This document shows positions 34,605 through 43,579 of a DNA stretch of 64,000 nucleotides, piece after piece. The stretch covers positions 62,001 through 126,000 of the forward strand of contig CAYXDO010000001.1 of assembly GCA_964463485.1 (NCBI GenBank), read 5' to 3'. The position numbers and the translations under genes are program-made. The stretch comes from CAYXDO01 sp964463485. Lineage in GTDB: Bacteria; Myxococcota; Kuafuiibacteriia; Kuafuiibacteriales; Kuafuiibacteriaceae. The first letter of the stretch is position 1; each line of letters opens with the position of its first letter. Below the pieces are notes generated by a model. That model was given only the letters and a program-made list of their open reading frames with translations. It made no database searches and was not told where the DNA came from.

Positions 34605-35584
34605 GTCGGGCGCTCGAGGAGAGAAACGGTGTCCTCGAGCACTCTATCGACGGAGAGGTCACGGAGGCAAGCATGAGTTCCGATCGGACACACTTTCCCG
34701 CCGGTGTTCGAGCAGGGCGCACAACTCAAGTCCGGCGCGATGAGTCGGTGCTCCGAGCCACGAGGGCCCCATCGCTTGGGGGACGTCGGTCCGAACAACG
34801 CCACGACCGGAACACCGACCGCGGCGGCCAGATGAGTTGGTCCGCTGTCGACGCCCACCAGAACGTCCAAATCGGAAATCACCCGCCACAGGCCAAGCAC
34901 GTCCAAGCTCGGGACATCGTTGCGCCCGTTGACCTCCCGTGCGATGCGTTCGACCGTTTCTGCGTCCGAAGGACCGCCGATCGGTACGATCTCGAGGGTG
35001 GAATAACGACTTCGAATGGCCCTGGCGAGGTCGAGGAAATGGTCGCCTGGCCAACACTTGGTCGCATGAGTCGCGCCGACGGACAGGCCGACCTTCTTGC
35101 CGCTCGTCCGCGGTGCCCGCCGAAGCTGAGTACGCGCGTCGGGATCGAAAGGAACTCCGAGGGGCTCGAGGACCTTCAAGTAGAGGTCGATCGTGTGGGC
35201 CGAGACGATGGGCCGGTTCTGGCCGAACAGGGCTAAGAGCGCACGAGCCGGGCTGCGCTTGGTCAGGGTCAGCTTCTTCGGAGACTCCAAGCGCGCAACC
35301 AAAGCTCGCGTGCGAAGCTTGCCTTGGAGATCGACCACCACGTCGTAACGCGGATCGAGCTCCGAACGCACGCGGGCCACTCCGGCCATGCCTGCGTGCT
35401 TGCCTTTGCGGTCGTAGCCGATCACGCGATCGAAAGACGACGCCTCGCGAAACAGGGCGACCAGGCGAGCCTCGGTGAGGAGCTCCACGTGCGCCTCGGG
35501 AAGGGTCCTCCTGAGGACTGAGACGAGGGCGGTGCTCAACACGACGTCGCCGAGGGCGGTGAGCCGCACGACGAGGATGCGCAC
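34601..35584 (-). CDS. Glycosyltransferase family 9 protein (heptosyltransferase type)
   Basis: A 327-residue GT9 protein from the GTG at 35584, starting RILVVRLTALGDVVLSTALV as heptosyltransferases WaaC/WaaF do. Further elements are VVVDLQGKLRTRALV, VGLSVGATHATKCWPGDHF, VGVDSGPTHLAAAVGVPVVALFGPTSP and a Cys-rich CAPCSNTGGKVCPIGTHAC. It probably adds heptose from ADP-heptose to the inner LPS core. The longer open frame starting at 35698 adds residues without family resemblance. Co-transcribed with lpxK (ATGA overlap) and divergent from rfaE1. Confidence 0.9.
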   Translation of the reverse strand: MRILVVRLTALGDVVLSTALVSVLRRTLPEAHVELLTEARLVALFREASSFDRVIGYDRKGKHAGMAGVARVRSELDPRYDVVVDLQGKLRTRALVARLESPKKLTLTKRSPARALLALFGQNRPIVSAHTIDLYLKVLEPLGVPFDPDARTQLRRAPRTSGKKVGLSVGATHATKCWPGDHFLDLARAIRSRYSTLEIVPIGGPSDAETVERIAREVNGRNDVPSLDVLGLWRVISDLDVLVGVDSGPTHLAAAVGVPVVALFGPTSPKRWGPRGSEHRLIAPDLSCAPCSNTGGKVCPIGTHACLRDLSVDRVLEDTVSLLERPT

Positions 35585-35629
35585 GAGCTCGGTGTAGCCC
35601 AACGGCGCGACCAAGTCTCCGTGCTTCTT

Positions 35630-35659
35630 GCTTGCTCGGGCGAAGAGCCCCGAGCAAGC
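35630..35659. promoter_or_regulatory. Inverted repeat between divergent heptosyltransferase and rfaE1 genes
   Basis: GCTTGCTCGGG (35630-35640) and CCCGAGCAAGC (35649-35659) form a perfect 11 bp dyad with an 8 nt spacer. It lies 8 nt before the rfaE1 start codon and 45 nt from the start of the divergent gene, so it could be an operator for both or fold in the 5' leader over the rfaE1 ribosome site. Confidence 0.5.
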
Positions 35660-35667
35660 ATGCGACC

Positions 35668-36699
35668 GTGAGCGGCCTTCGCGATCGGCTCCGGGCAATC
35701 GTCGCGAGCTTCGAGAACCTCCGAGTCACCGTGCTCGGTGATCCGGTGCTGGACGTATACGTCTACGGCACGACCCTTCGGATCAGCCGCGAAGCTCCGG
35801 TGCCGATCGTGCGGGAAGACGGGCGCGAATCTCGGCTCGGCGGCGCGGCCAACGCAGCGGCGAACCTCGCCTCGCTGGGCGCGTTCACGCAGCTGGTCGG
35901 CGTCGTCGGCGACGACTCGGGTCGCGCCGAGATCATCACGCTCGCGACGAGGCTAGGGATCGATGCATCGGGCGTAGTGGGTGTGCGCGATCGGCGCACT
36001 GTGACGAAGACGCGCATCCTCGCGGGCGGTGTCCACACGACGAAGCAGCAGCTCTTGCGCATCGACCGCGAGAACGACCGCCTCTTGAGCGATCGAGCCC
36101 GCGCCGCTCTCGCCGAAGCGTTCGAAGCGCGTTTGGATCGGGCGGATGCGCTCGTGGTTTCGGATTACGAGGCGGGAGACCCGCCGCTGTTCTATGCGGA
36201 GCTCGTGCGCCGAGCCCGGACTTCGCCCTCGGGCGTTCCTGTCGTTGCCGTCGACAGCCGATTTCATTTGAACACATACGAAGGCGTCACGATGGTGACG
36301 CCCAACGAGCCAGAAGCCGAGAGCGCGCTCGGAGTGGAGATTCGAGGCCCCAAAGAGGCTTTGGCGGCCGCCGAGTCGCTTCGATCGAAGCTTCGGCTCG
36401 AGGCCGCGATTCTTACGCGCGGTAAGGAGGGCATGGTAGTGGCGAGCGAACGCGGGGCGACCAACATCCCCCGGCACGGCTCTCCAGAAGCGGTCGACGT
36501 CACTGGCGCGGGAGATACCGTTACGGCCGTAGTCACCTTGGCGCGGGCCGCGGGTGCGACCTTCGAGGAAGCCGCGGTGCTCGCGAATCTCGCCGCCGCC
36601 CGCGTCGTGCAGGTCGTCGGAACCGCCACTTGCACCGCCGCGGAGCTCGAGGAGTCCATCGCGGAAGCCGATCTTTCGCCGCTCGGGAGCGGGTATTGA
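35668..36699 (+). CDS. rfaE1: D-glycero-beta-D-manno-heptose-7-phosphate kinase
   Basis: A PfkB-family kinase of 343 residues that phosphorylates heptose 7-phosphate at C1. Evidence is VTVLGDPVLDVYVYG, SREAPVPIVREDGRESRLGG, GAANAAANLASLGA, the KTRILAGG and QQLLRIDREN segments typical of RfaE, and the catalytic loop DVTGAGDTVTAVV near the end. The start is a GTG at 35668; longer in-frame readings would run through the inverted repeat. In many bacteria this domain is fused to the adenylyltransferase (HldE); here they are two genes overlapping by 4 nt. Confidence 0.92.
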   Translation: MSGLRDRLRAIVASFENLRVTVLGDPVLDVYVYGTTLRISREAPVPIVREDGRESRLGGAANAAANLASLGAFTQLVGVVGDDSGRAEIITLATRLGIDASGVVGVRDRRTVTKTRILAGGVHTTKQQLLRIDRENDRLLSDRARAALAEAFEARLDRADALVVSDYEAGDPPLFYAELVRRARTSPSGVPVVAVDSRFHLNTYEGVTMVTPNEPEAESALGVEIRGPKEALAAAESLRSKLRLEAAILTRGKEGMVVASERGATNIPRHGSPEAVDVTGAGDTVTAVVTLARAAGATFEEAAVLANLAAARVVQVVGTATCTAAELEESIAEADLSPLGSGY

Positions 36700-37175
36700 G
36701 GCGAGCGACCGACAAGCTCTCGACGCTCCCTTCGATCTGCACGTCCGTCGGTTCCTTCGGAGAGCGCCTCCGACCAGTCGTCCTCGCCAACGGCGTTTTC
36801 GACATGCTGCACGTCGGTCACGTGCGCTATCTCGAAGCGGCCAAAGCGCTCGGCGAGACCCTCGTGGTCGCCGTGAACAGCGACGCCTCCACACGGGCCT
36901 ACAAGGGTCCAACGCGGCCGATCATCCCCGAGTCGGAGCGAGCGGAGCTCGTCGCCGCGCTCGAATGCGTGGACTACGTGTTCATCTTCGACGAGCCAAA
37001 CGCGGAGGCTATCCTGCTCACGCTGAAGCCGGACATCCACGCCAAGGGTACCGACTACACGCCCGAAACGGTCCCCGAGCGGGCGGTCGTGTTGGCCTAC
37101 GGAGGCCAAGTCGCCGTCTGCGGAGACCCCAAGGACCACTCCACGACCGAGCTCATCTCCAAAGCGAAACTCTGA
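36696..37175 (+). CDS. rfaE2: D-glycero-beta-D-manno-heptose 1-phosphate adenylyltransferase
   Basis: A 159-residue cytidylyltransferase-fold enzyme that makes ADP-heptose. It has LANGVFDMLHVGHVRYLE with the HxGH motif (His39-His42), VVAVNSDASTRAYKGPTRPI and VCGDPKDHSTTELISK, all characteristic of RfaE2. The start is a TTG that overlaps the rfaE1 stop (TTGA), giving the expected length; an upstream ATG inside rfaE1 would add 22 residues. With gmhA, rfaE1 and gmhB the ADP-heptose pathway up to the epimerase is complete. Confidence 0.9.
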   Translation: MRRATDKLSTLPSICTSVGSFGERLRPVVLANGVFDMLHVGHVRYLEAAKALGETLVVAVNSDASTRAYKGPTRPIIPESERAELVAALECVDYVFIFDEPNAEAILLTLKPDIHAKGTDYTPETVPERAVVLAYGGQVAVCGDPKDHSTTELISKAKL

Positions 37176-37220
37176 GTTGGCCGTTTACCAATCGGGAGCT
37201 TCGAGTACACTCGGCGCCCG

Positions 37221-38633
37221 ATGAACGCGCCCAAATTCATGCGCCCTACGATCACCGACATCGCGGCCCGATTGGACGAGCTCGAAGGCAAGACCGTCGA
37301 GCTCGACGGCTGGCTCTACGGCAAGAGGAGCTCCGGGAAGATCCACTTCCTCCAGGTGCGCGACGGCTCGGCCACGCTGCAGTGTGTGATGGGAAGAAAC
37401 GACGTGCCGCCAGAGGTGTTCGAGCGCGCCGGCAAACTCACCCAGGAGTCTTCCATCGTGGTGACGGGGACCGTGCGCAAAGACGCTCGCTCGCCACTCG
37501 GGTTCGAGCTCGGAGTCACTCACCTCGAGCTCACCCGGGAGGCGGAGAGTTATCCGATCTCCCCCAAGGAGCACGGAGTGGCCTACCTGATGGACCACCG
37601 GCATCTGTGGTTGAGATCGTCTCGACAGCACAAGATCGTCCGAATCCGCCACACCTTGATCAAGGCCATTCGAGACTACTTCGACAGTCGCGGGTTCGTG
37701 TTGGTCGATGCGCCGGTATTCACACCGAACCCGTGCGAAGGCACTTCGAACCTCTTCGCCGTCGACTATTTCGATCGTGAAGCCTTTCTGACTCAGTCGG
37801 GCCAACTCTACATGGAGGCGGCCGCCATGGCGCATGGCAAGGTCTACTGCTTCGGACCGACCTTCCGAGCGGAGAAATCCAAAACCAGACGGCACCTGAC
37901 CGAGTTCTGGATGGTGGAGCCGGAGGTCGCCTATATGGATCTCGACGGAGACATGGACCTCGCCGAGGACATGATGGTCGAGATCGTGGGCAAGGTCCTG
38001 ACCAAGCACCGCAAGGACCTCGAGTCCCTCGGGCGCGACGTCAAGACCCTCGAAAACGTCCAGAAGCCGTTTCCGCGAATCTCGCACAAGGACGCGGTCG
38101 ACAAGATCAACGCGGCGATCCTTTCTGGCAATGCCGACACGCGCTCGGCGGGCACGGAGAGCAAACAGCGAGAAGGCTCCGAGGAGGAAGAGGCGACGCA
38201 GGCCAAACGAACTCACCTGGCTCAGCGGGACGACGACTTCGGCGCCGACGACGAAACCATCCTGAGCCGCATGTACGATCGACCGGTGATGGTGCACCGG
38301 TACCCGTACCAGGTCAAAGCGTTCTACATGAAACGTGACCCGACCGACGCGGAGCGCGCGATGTGCGTCGACGTCCTTGCGCCCGAAGGGTTTGGAGAGA
38401 TCATCGGAGGAGGCCAACGCGAGGATGATCTGAACGTGCTCCTCGGGCGCATCGAAGAGCACAAACTCTCGCCAGAGGCGTTCGGTTGGTACACCGATCT
38501 GCGCCGTTACGGCAGCGTCCCCCACGCTGGGTTCGGCATCGGCGTGGAGCGGACTCTGGCCTGGATTTGTGGGCTCCACCATGTCCGGGAGACCATTCCC
38601 TTCCCTCGTATGATGGAGCGACTGTCGCCCTGA
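37221..38633 (+). CDS. asnS: Asparagine--tRNA ligase
   Basis: A 470-residue class II aminoacyl-tRNA synthetase. The N-terminal OB fold covers about 20-125 (TVELDGWLYGKRSSGKIHFL). The catalytic core has motif 2 (TFRAEKSKTRRHLTEFWMVEPE, cited in part), FGEIIGGGQREDDL and motif 3 GFGIGVERTLAWICGL. The SQLYMEA-like TQSGQLYMEA segment and the overall architecture fit AsnS rather than AspS. A low-complexity Glu-rich insert lies around residues 310-335 (SKQREGSEEEEATQ). It starts 45 nt after rfaE2 and may be co-transcribed. Confidence 0.94.
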   Translation: MNAPKFMRPTITDIAARLDELEGKTVELDGWLYGKRSSGKIHFLQVRDGSATLQCVMGRNDVPPEVFERAGKLTQESSIVVTGTVRKDARSPLGFELGVTHLELTREAESYPISPKEHGVAYLMDHRHLWLRSSRQHKIVRIRHTLIKAIRDYFDSRGFVLVDAPVFTPNPCEGTSNLFAVDYFDREAFLTQSGQLYMEAAAMAHGKVYCFGPTFRAEKSKTRRHLTEFWMVEPEVAYMDLDGDMDLAEDMMVEIVGKVLTKHRKDLESLGRDVKTLENVQKPFPRISHKDAVDKINAAILSGNADTRSAGTESKQREGSEEEEATQAKRTHLAQRDDDFGADDETILSRMYDRPVMVHRYPYQVKAFYMKRDPTDAERAMCVDVLAPEGFGEIIGGGQREDDLNVLLGRIEEHKLSPEAFGWYTDLRRYGSVPHAGFGIGVERTLAWICGLHHVRETIPFPRMMERLSP

Positions 38634-38746
38634 GCTCCTCCGAGGCGCTGCGAAGCGGCGGTGGCGGTGCGAAGCCGACGACCCAGTCCGTCCTTCGCTT
38701 TGGTTCCATTCTCACCTGGCATGACGGATGCTCTCCGGACGTTGCC

Positions 38747-39526
38747 GTGATCGGCGCTCACCAACACACCCGCGGGCGACACAAGAGGGCGAGCGCGACA
38801 CTGACGGTGACTCGCCACACCGTGGCGCTCGGCGTGGACGCTCCAAAGAGAGTTTCACAACTCACCGATTTTCACGTGGGCTGGTCATCCTCGGACCGGT
38901 GTCTCCGCGAAGCCATAGCAGCCGCCGGCGACGCGCGGCCTGATCTCACAGTACTCACCGGAGACTACGTCAACGTCTCTCTCCGCCACCTCGCGCGCCT
39001 CGAAGCCCTGCTGGAGCTCATTCCCAGGCCGGCCGTGGCGGTCCTTGGAAATCATGATTACTGGTCCGGACCGGAGGCGATTCAGAGGTCGCTCGAAAGG
39101 GCTGGGATCGCGGTGCTTCGCAATGAACGACTCAGCGTCGCAGGGCTCGAGGTGATCGGGGTCGACGATGGGCGAACCGGCCGAGACGACCCCGATCGCG
39201 CCTTTCGCGCCGTATCGAACCCCGAACGGGCGCTCGTTCTCGCCCACTTCCCGCCTTCGGTTTCGAGGATCGGCCGACTGGGGGGCCGCCTGGTGTTGAG
39301 TGGCCATACTCACGGGGGGCAGGTTCACGTACCACGAGTGACTCCGGCGGTAGCCAAGCTCACCGGCCACGAGCTCCTGCGAGGTTGGTATGAAGTCGAC
39401 CAAGCGCGCGTGTACGTCAACGCGGGCATCGGACACGACCGACTGCGAATCGGGCGCCCGGCCGCCCCCGAGGTGGCGATATTCGACCTCGTGCCTCGAT
39501 TGTCGCAGTCATCTCTCGTCGGTTGA
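38747..39526 (+). CDS. Metallophosphoesterase
   Basis: A 259-residue calcineurin-like phosphoesterase. The metal motifs are complete: QLTDFHVGW (D-x-H), LTGDYVN (GD), VAVLGNHDYW (GNHD), VLAHFPPSV and LVLSGHTHGGQVHV (GHTHGGQ). Such proteins include UDP-2,3-diacylglucosamine hydrolase-like and YkuE-like enzymes; the absence of a TAT or membrane segment argues for a soluble form. I chose the GTG at 38747; the frame is open earlier but overlaps asnS. Substrate unknown. Confidence 0.83.
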   Translation: MIGAHQHTRGRHKRASATLTVTRHTVALGVDAPKRVSQLTDFHVGWSSSDRCLREAIAAAGDARPDLTVLTGDYVNVSLRHLARLEALLELIPRPAVAVLGNHDYWSGPEAIQRSLERAGIAVLRNERLSVAGLEVIGVDDGRTGRDDPDRAFRAVSNPERALVLAHFPPSVSRIGRLGGRLVLSGHTHGGQVHVPRVTPAVAKLTGHELLRGWYEVDQARVYVNAGIGHDRLRIGRPAAPEVAIFDLVPRLSQSSLVG

Positions 39527-39600
39527 TCGAGGGCCCGATGTGGGTTCGCCAGAGGCGAATCGAGGCTGCACGAGGAGCCCTCGTGCGGTAGGCTTCATTC

Positions 39601-41184
39601 ATGCCTGAGGCTTGGATCGTTCCGGCCGCAGCGGTGCCGTTGGTCGTCGCGTTCTTCAATCTCGTCCTCGCCGGCCAGGTCGCCCGGCGCGGGCCGGACC
39701 TCTCGAGGCGCGGAGCCTTGGCCACTGGAGCCCTTGGCATCGCAGTGTTCGCGCTCGCTTGGTTCATGGCGGCGCTCGAGCCCTCGCTCCAACCGGGGCT
39801 TCGGATCCTAGCTTCGCTTGGCTCGATCGTCGCCATCGCGGGGTTTGTCGTCGACGCCCTCATCGATGCGTCCCGCGTCGGACGCGCCGTCGCGGGCGCG
39901 CTGGCGCTCGTGACCTTCCCGGCGGTCCTCTCGTTCGTCGTCCGTGACGGCCGAGGGCTACTCACGTCGATCGCCGTCGCGCTCTTTGTCGCGACGGTGG
40001 CCGCGCGCATCGGGAGCCGCGGCGCCCATGCACGTTCCCTTCCGCGCAGAGTCAGCCACGCGGCGATCGCCGCCATGGCCGCGTACGGCCTCATCGCAGC
40101 AGTCCGGGCCGGGGTCGGGAGCCCGATCCCAGATCCGAGTCTTGGCGTTTTACTTGCTGCTCAAACCATTTCCTTCGTCTACGTGGCAGACCACCGCATT
40201 CGTCCAAGAGTCATCGCGTCTTCGGCGCTCGTGTATGCGGTCGCTTTCGGCCTCATCGCCGTGGCCGCGACGGCGATCGCGCGGGCCTCTGGATTGAACC
40301 TGGATTCCTGGAAAATATCCATCAGCGTCACCATCGGGTTGTGTGCGGCCGTCGCGCTGGTGGTCGTCGCCGAGGTCGTCAACGCCGGACTCATCCGCCT
40401 CATTTTTCCAGAACAGGCCAAGCTCTCATCCATGTTGGGAGCCTCGAAGGCCGAGATCGCGGCGATTCGTCGCCGGCTCGAGCGAGCTGAACGGCTCGCC
40501 GTGGTGGGTGAGCTCGCCGCCAAGGTGGCCCACGAAATCAAGAACCCACTCTCTCCGATTCGAAGTTATGCGCAGATCCTCGAGTCGCGGCTCGACGCGG
40601 TCAGCGAGGCCGAGCGGCCTCTGTTCTCGCGCGGCCTCGGCGTAGTGATCGAAGAAGCGGATCGGATCGACGCCCGCATTCGAGAGTTGCTCAAAGTTGC
40701 GCGGGCCGAGAAGCCCGATCGGACGGTGGGTCGCTCGTTCGACGTCAACCGAGTCGCGCTCGAAGCGGCCATCGTCGCCGAGTCCGAGGAAGGCCCCGAC
40801 ATCGTCCCCGATCTCGACCCCTCGGCTGGTCTAGCGGAGGGGGACGAAGACGAGATTCGGGGGGCCCTATCGAACCTCGTTGAGAATGCAAAGGAAGCCT
40901 CGCCGATGGGAGCGCGCGTCGAGATCAAAACGAGACGGGCTGGGGTCAAAGTCATCGTCGACGTGGTCGACGAAGGCGCCGGGTTCGAGGTCGGCGTCGA
41001 GGGTCGGCTCTACGAGCCCTTCTTCACGACAAAATCGAACGGCACGGGACTCGGGCTCTCAATCGCCAAGTCGGCGGTCGAAGCGGCTCGAGGGACCCTC
41101 CAACTCTCCGCACGCGAGGATGGAAGAGGCACCCTCGCTCGGATCGAGCTACGTGCGGCGGACGACTCGCAACATGCGGCATGA
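39601..41184 (+). CDS. Membrane sensor histidine kinase
   Basis: A 527-residue protein. About eight hydrophobic segments fill the first 265 residues, resembling 7TM-type sensor modules. The kinase part has the H-box LAAKVAHEIKNPLSPI (His311), the N-box LSNLVENAKEAS, and G-boxes DVVDEGAGFEV and TKSNGTGLGLSIAKS. The likely partner is the NtrC-type regulator at 42157, but a Uma2-like gene lies between them. HKs of this NtrB-like class commonly phosphorylate sigma-54 activators. Confidence 0.92.
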   Translation: MPEAWIVPAAAVPLVVAFFNLVLAGQVARRGPDLSRRGALATGALGIAVFALAWFMAALEPSLQPGLRILASLGSIVAIAGFVVDALIDASRVGRAVAGALALVTFPAVLSFVVRDGRGLLTSIAVALFVATVAARIGSRGAHARSLPRRVSHAAIAAMAAYGLIAAVRAGVGSPIPDPSLGVLLAAQTISFVYVADHRIRPRVIASSALVYAVAFGLIAVAATAIARASGLNLDSWKISISVTIGLCAAVALVVVAEVVNAGLIRLIFPEQAKLSSMLGASKAEIAAIRRRLERAERLAVVGELAAKVAHEIKNPLSPIRSYAQILESRLDAVSEAERPLFSRGLGVVIEEADRIDARIRELLKVARAEKPDRTVGRSFDVNRVALEAAIVAESEEGPDIVPDLDPSAGLAEGDEDEIRGALSNLVENAKEASPMGARVEIKTRRAGVKVIVDVVDEGAGFEVGVEGRLYEPFFTTKSNGTGLGLSIAKSAVEAARGTLQLSAREDGRGTLARIELRAADDSQHAA

Positions 41185-41293
41185 TGGAGCGACCAGCGCC
41201 GAAGGGTACGAAACTCTCGGGCCGCTTTGCCTCGCGGGGTAGTGATCGCTGAAAAGTGCTTGAGCTGGAGCGGAAAGGGGCCCAAACTGAAGT

Positions 41294-42124
41294 ATGACCT
41301 CCCCGTTGGGGCAACGTCCGAAGCTCGAACGTCTCCCGCTTCCCCACGGGGAGCCCGTGCAGCTCCCCCCCCTCGAGCGCCTCGAGTTTCCTCCCGACGA
41401 GTCCGACCTCCTCTACTACGATCCGGAGTTCGACGTGCCCACCTCTTCGACCCATCGCCTCGCCGCCGACGATCTGAAGGACATGATACAGCCCGTAGCA
41501 GATCAGCTCGGCCTTCGACTGAAGAGTGACGAGGCCATCTGGTACATCGACCCCCAAACGGCGAAGCAGAAGGTCTTCTACGGTGACTTGGTGCTCTGCA
41601 AGAAGGCCTTGCGAACGACCGCCCACGACCTGCACCTCGTCATCGAAGTCGTGAGCACGAACGACTCGCGCAGGGAGCTGAAGGATACGATTCGGCAGCG
41701 AATCGTGAACGAGGCCAACCGGGTGCCCGAGTTCGGCTTGATCTTTCCCGACCTCGGCGACAACAGGTCGTTTCAGCTGTTCCGATACGATCCCGCGGCT
41801 TCTGCGTATGTTCCCGTCATACCCACACACGGGAGTTTCCAGTTGGAATCGGTGCCGGACCTCGAAATTCGTGTACTGCCGAGGGCACAATGGACCGACG
41901 GTCGGAAGATCGATGTCTACTTCAAGGGTCAGCGGCAGCTTCGACCCGACGAGAAAATGGTCGAGCTCCAACGGCTTAGGGTGGGCGTCGAAGACGAGAA
42001 AAAACGCGCCGAAGACGAGAAAAAACGCGCCGAAGACGAGAAAAAACGCGCTGAAGACGAGAAAAAACGCGCCGAACGCTTCGCTGCCAAATTGCGCGCC
42101 CTTGGCGTGGACCCCGATGAGTAG
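41294..42124 (+). CDS. Uma2-like PD-(D/E)xK protein with C-terminal EDEKKRA repeats
   Basis: A 276-residue protein. The N-terminal ~200 residues resemble the Uma2/DUF820 family, a PD-(D/E)xK-like fold: VFYGDLVLCKK (the Asp), DLHLVIEVVSTNDSRRELKD (Glu and downstream residues in place of a strict E-x-K), then RIVNEANRVPEFGLI. The C-terminal ~60 residues are a charged coiled coil built from four EDEKKRA copies. Function of the family is unsettled; genes of it are often mobile or amplified in Cyanobacteria and Myxococcota. It splits a sensor kinase and its regulator, suggesting later insertion. Confidence 0.78.
   Translation: MTSPLGQRPKLERLPLPHGEPVQLPPLERLEFPPDESDLLYYDPEFDVPTSSTHRLAADDLKDMIQPVADQLGLRLKSDEAIWYIDPQTAKQKVFYGDLVLCKKALRTTAHDLHLVIEVVSTNDSRRELKDTIRQRIVNEANRVPEFGLIFPDLGDNRSFQLFRYDPAASAYVPVIPTHGSFQLESVPDLEIRVLPRAQWTDGRKIDVYFKGQRQLRPDEKMVELQRLRVGVEDEKKRAEDEKKRAEDEKKRAEDEKKRAERFAAKLRALGVDPDE
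41990..42073 (+). repeat. 21 bp tandem repeat (4 copies) encoding EDEKKRA
   Basis: Four 21 bp units (41990-42010, 42011-42031, 42032-42052, 42053-42073) differ by only one base. Each carries a run of six A, which is striking in this GC-rich context and slippage-prone. Changes in copy number keep the frame; slippage in the A-runs would not. Confidence 0.93.
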
Positions 42125-42156
42125 CGACTGGGTCCTGGGCGAGCTGTCTTCGCTGG

Positions 42157-43563
42157 ATGAGTGAGATCCTAGTCATCGAAGACGAGAGCGGGCTCCGGCG
42201 CGCGCTCGTCGACCTGCTGGGCCTGCGGGGCGACCAAGTCGTCGCGCTGGGCTCGATCGCCCAGGCTCGCTCCTGGCTGAAAGAGCGGACACCCGATGTG
42301 TTGATCTCCGATGTGAAGCTTCCTGACGGAGACGGTCTCGTGATGATTTCGGAGCTTCGGGCGAGCGGCTTTCGCGCTCCGGCGATCGTGATGACGGCGT
42401 TTGCCACCGTGGACCGAGCGGTCGCAGCCCTTCGACTGGGCGCTTCGGACTTCATCGTGAAGCCGTTTGACAACAAACGTCTTCTGGTGGCGGTCGATGA
42501 AGCACTCGCGGTGGGTCGTCGAATGGAGGAGTTGGAGCTTCGAGCGGGAAGAGTTCTCAGGCACGAAGGGCTCGAGCTCATCGGCTCGGACGGCGGGTTG
42601 CACGACATCGTGACGGTGCTGCCGCGGGTTGGAGACTCCGAGGCCACGGTCCTGGTTCGCGGAGAGTCAGGCACCGGCAAAGAGCTCATCGCACGCGCGA
42701 TTCACACTTCCTCCCCGCGCAGAGACGGGCCGTTCATTTCCCTCAATTGCGCAGCGCTCCCAGCGACGTTGCTCGAGTCCGAGCTCTTTGGGTTCGAGCG
42801 TGGCGCCTTCACGGGAGCCCACGCTCAGCGTCGCGGGTACTTCGAGACGGCAAGCGGCGGAACTCTCTTTCTCGATGAAATCGGGGACATGCCGCTCGAA
42901 GCCCAGAGCAAGCTCTTGAGGGTCTTGGAGCAGCACGAAATCACGCGAATTGGCGGGCGTGATGCCGTTCGAGTCGACGTTCGGATCGTCGCAGCAACTC
43001 ATCGGGACCTGGACGAGATGGCTCAGGCTGGATCATTCCGAGCCGATCTGCTCTATCGGTTGGCCGTCGTGGTCATCGAGCTGCCGCCACTCCGGCACCG
43101 GTCCAGCGATATTCCAGGTCTTGCGCGCCATTTTCTCGATCGAGCGAAGGCCAAGTACAAGGGATCGACACTCACAATCGGCCCGACCGAGCTCGAGCGA
43201 ATGACCAGATACTCGTGGCCGGGTAACGTGCGGGAGCTTCAGAATTTCATCGAGCGATCGGTCGTCCTTGGGAAGCTCGACGTAGCGTCTCTAGTGATGG
43301 GCCCGTCGACTCCGTTGCCGCGGGAGGGCAGCTCGGCTGTTCTTCCCGCGACCGATGGGTCGACGGAGGTCGATGCAGACTCACGCCGCGTTCGCCCGCT
43401 GAAGGACGTCGTCGACGAGGCCGAGCGAACGGCCGTGATTTCCGCCCTACGAGCCACGAAGGGCAACAAGGCCCGCGCGGCTCGGTTGTTGGGCGTGAGC
43501 TACAAGACACTCTTCAACAAGATTCATGAACATGCGATTCGGGAAGAAGTCTCCATCGACTGA
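42157..43563 (+). CDS. NtrC-family sigma-54-dependent response regulator
   Basis: A 468-residue protein. Residues 1-120 form the receiver domain with phospho-acceptor Asp52 in VLISDVKLPDGDG and the Lys in VKPFDNK. Residues about 135-375 are the AAA+ domain with Walker A RGESGTGKE (168-176), GAFTGA, LFLDEIGDMP and the R-finger region. The C-terminal HTH is KGNKARAARLLGVSYKTLF. It is expected to be activated by the histidine kinase at 39601. A good sigma-54 promoter lies 2.9 kb downstream before the 46506 gene, a possible target. Confidence 0.94.
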   Translation: MSEILVIEDESGLRRALVDLLGLRGDQVVALGSIAQARSWLKERTPDVLISDVKLPDGDGLVMISELRASGFRAPAIVMTAFATVDRAVAALRLGASDFIVKPFDNKRLLVAVDEALAVGRRMEELELRAGRVLRHEGLELIGSDGGLHDIVTVLPRVGDSEATVLVRGESGTGKELIARAIHTSSPRRDGPFISLNCAALPATLLESELFGFERGAFTGAHAQRRGYFETASGGTLFLDEIGDMPLEAQSKLLRVLEQHEITRIGGRDAVRVDVRIVAATHRDLDEMAQAGSFRADLLYRLAVVVIELPPLRHRSSDIPGLARHFLDRAKAKYKGSTLTIGPTELERMTRYSWPGNVRELQNFIERSVVLGKLDVASLVMGPSTPLPREGSSAVLPATDGSTEVDADSRRVRPLKDVVDEAERTAVISALRATKGNKARAARLLGVSYKTLFNKIHEHAIREEVSID

Positions 43564-43579
43564 GCGGCACGGCTCTTTG

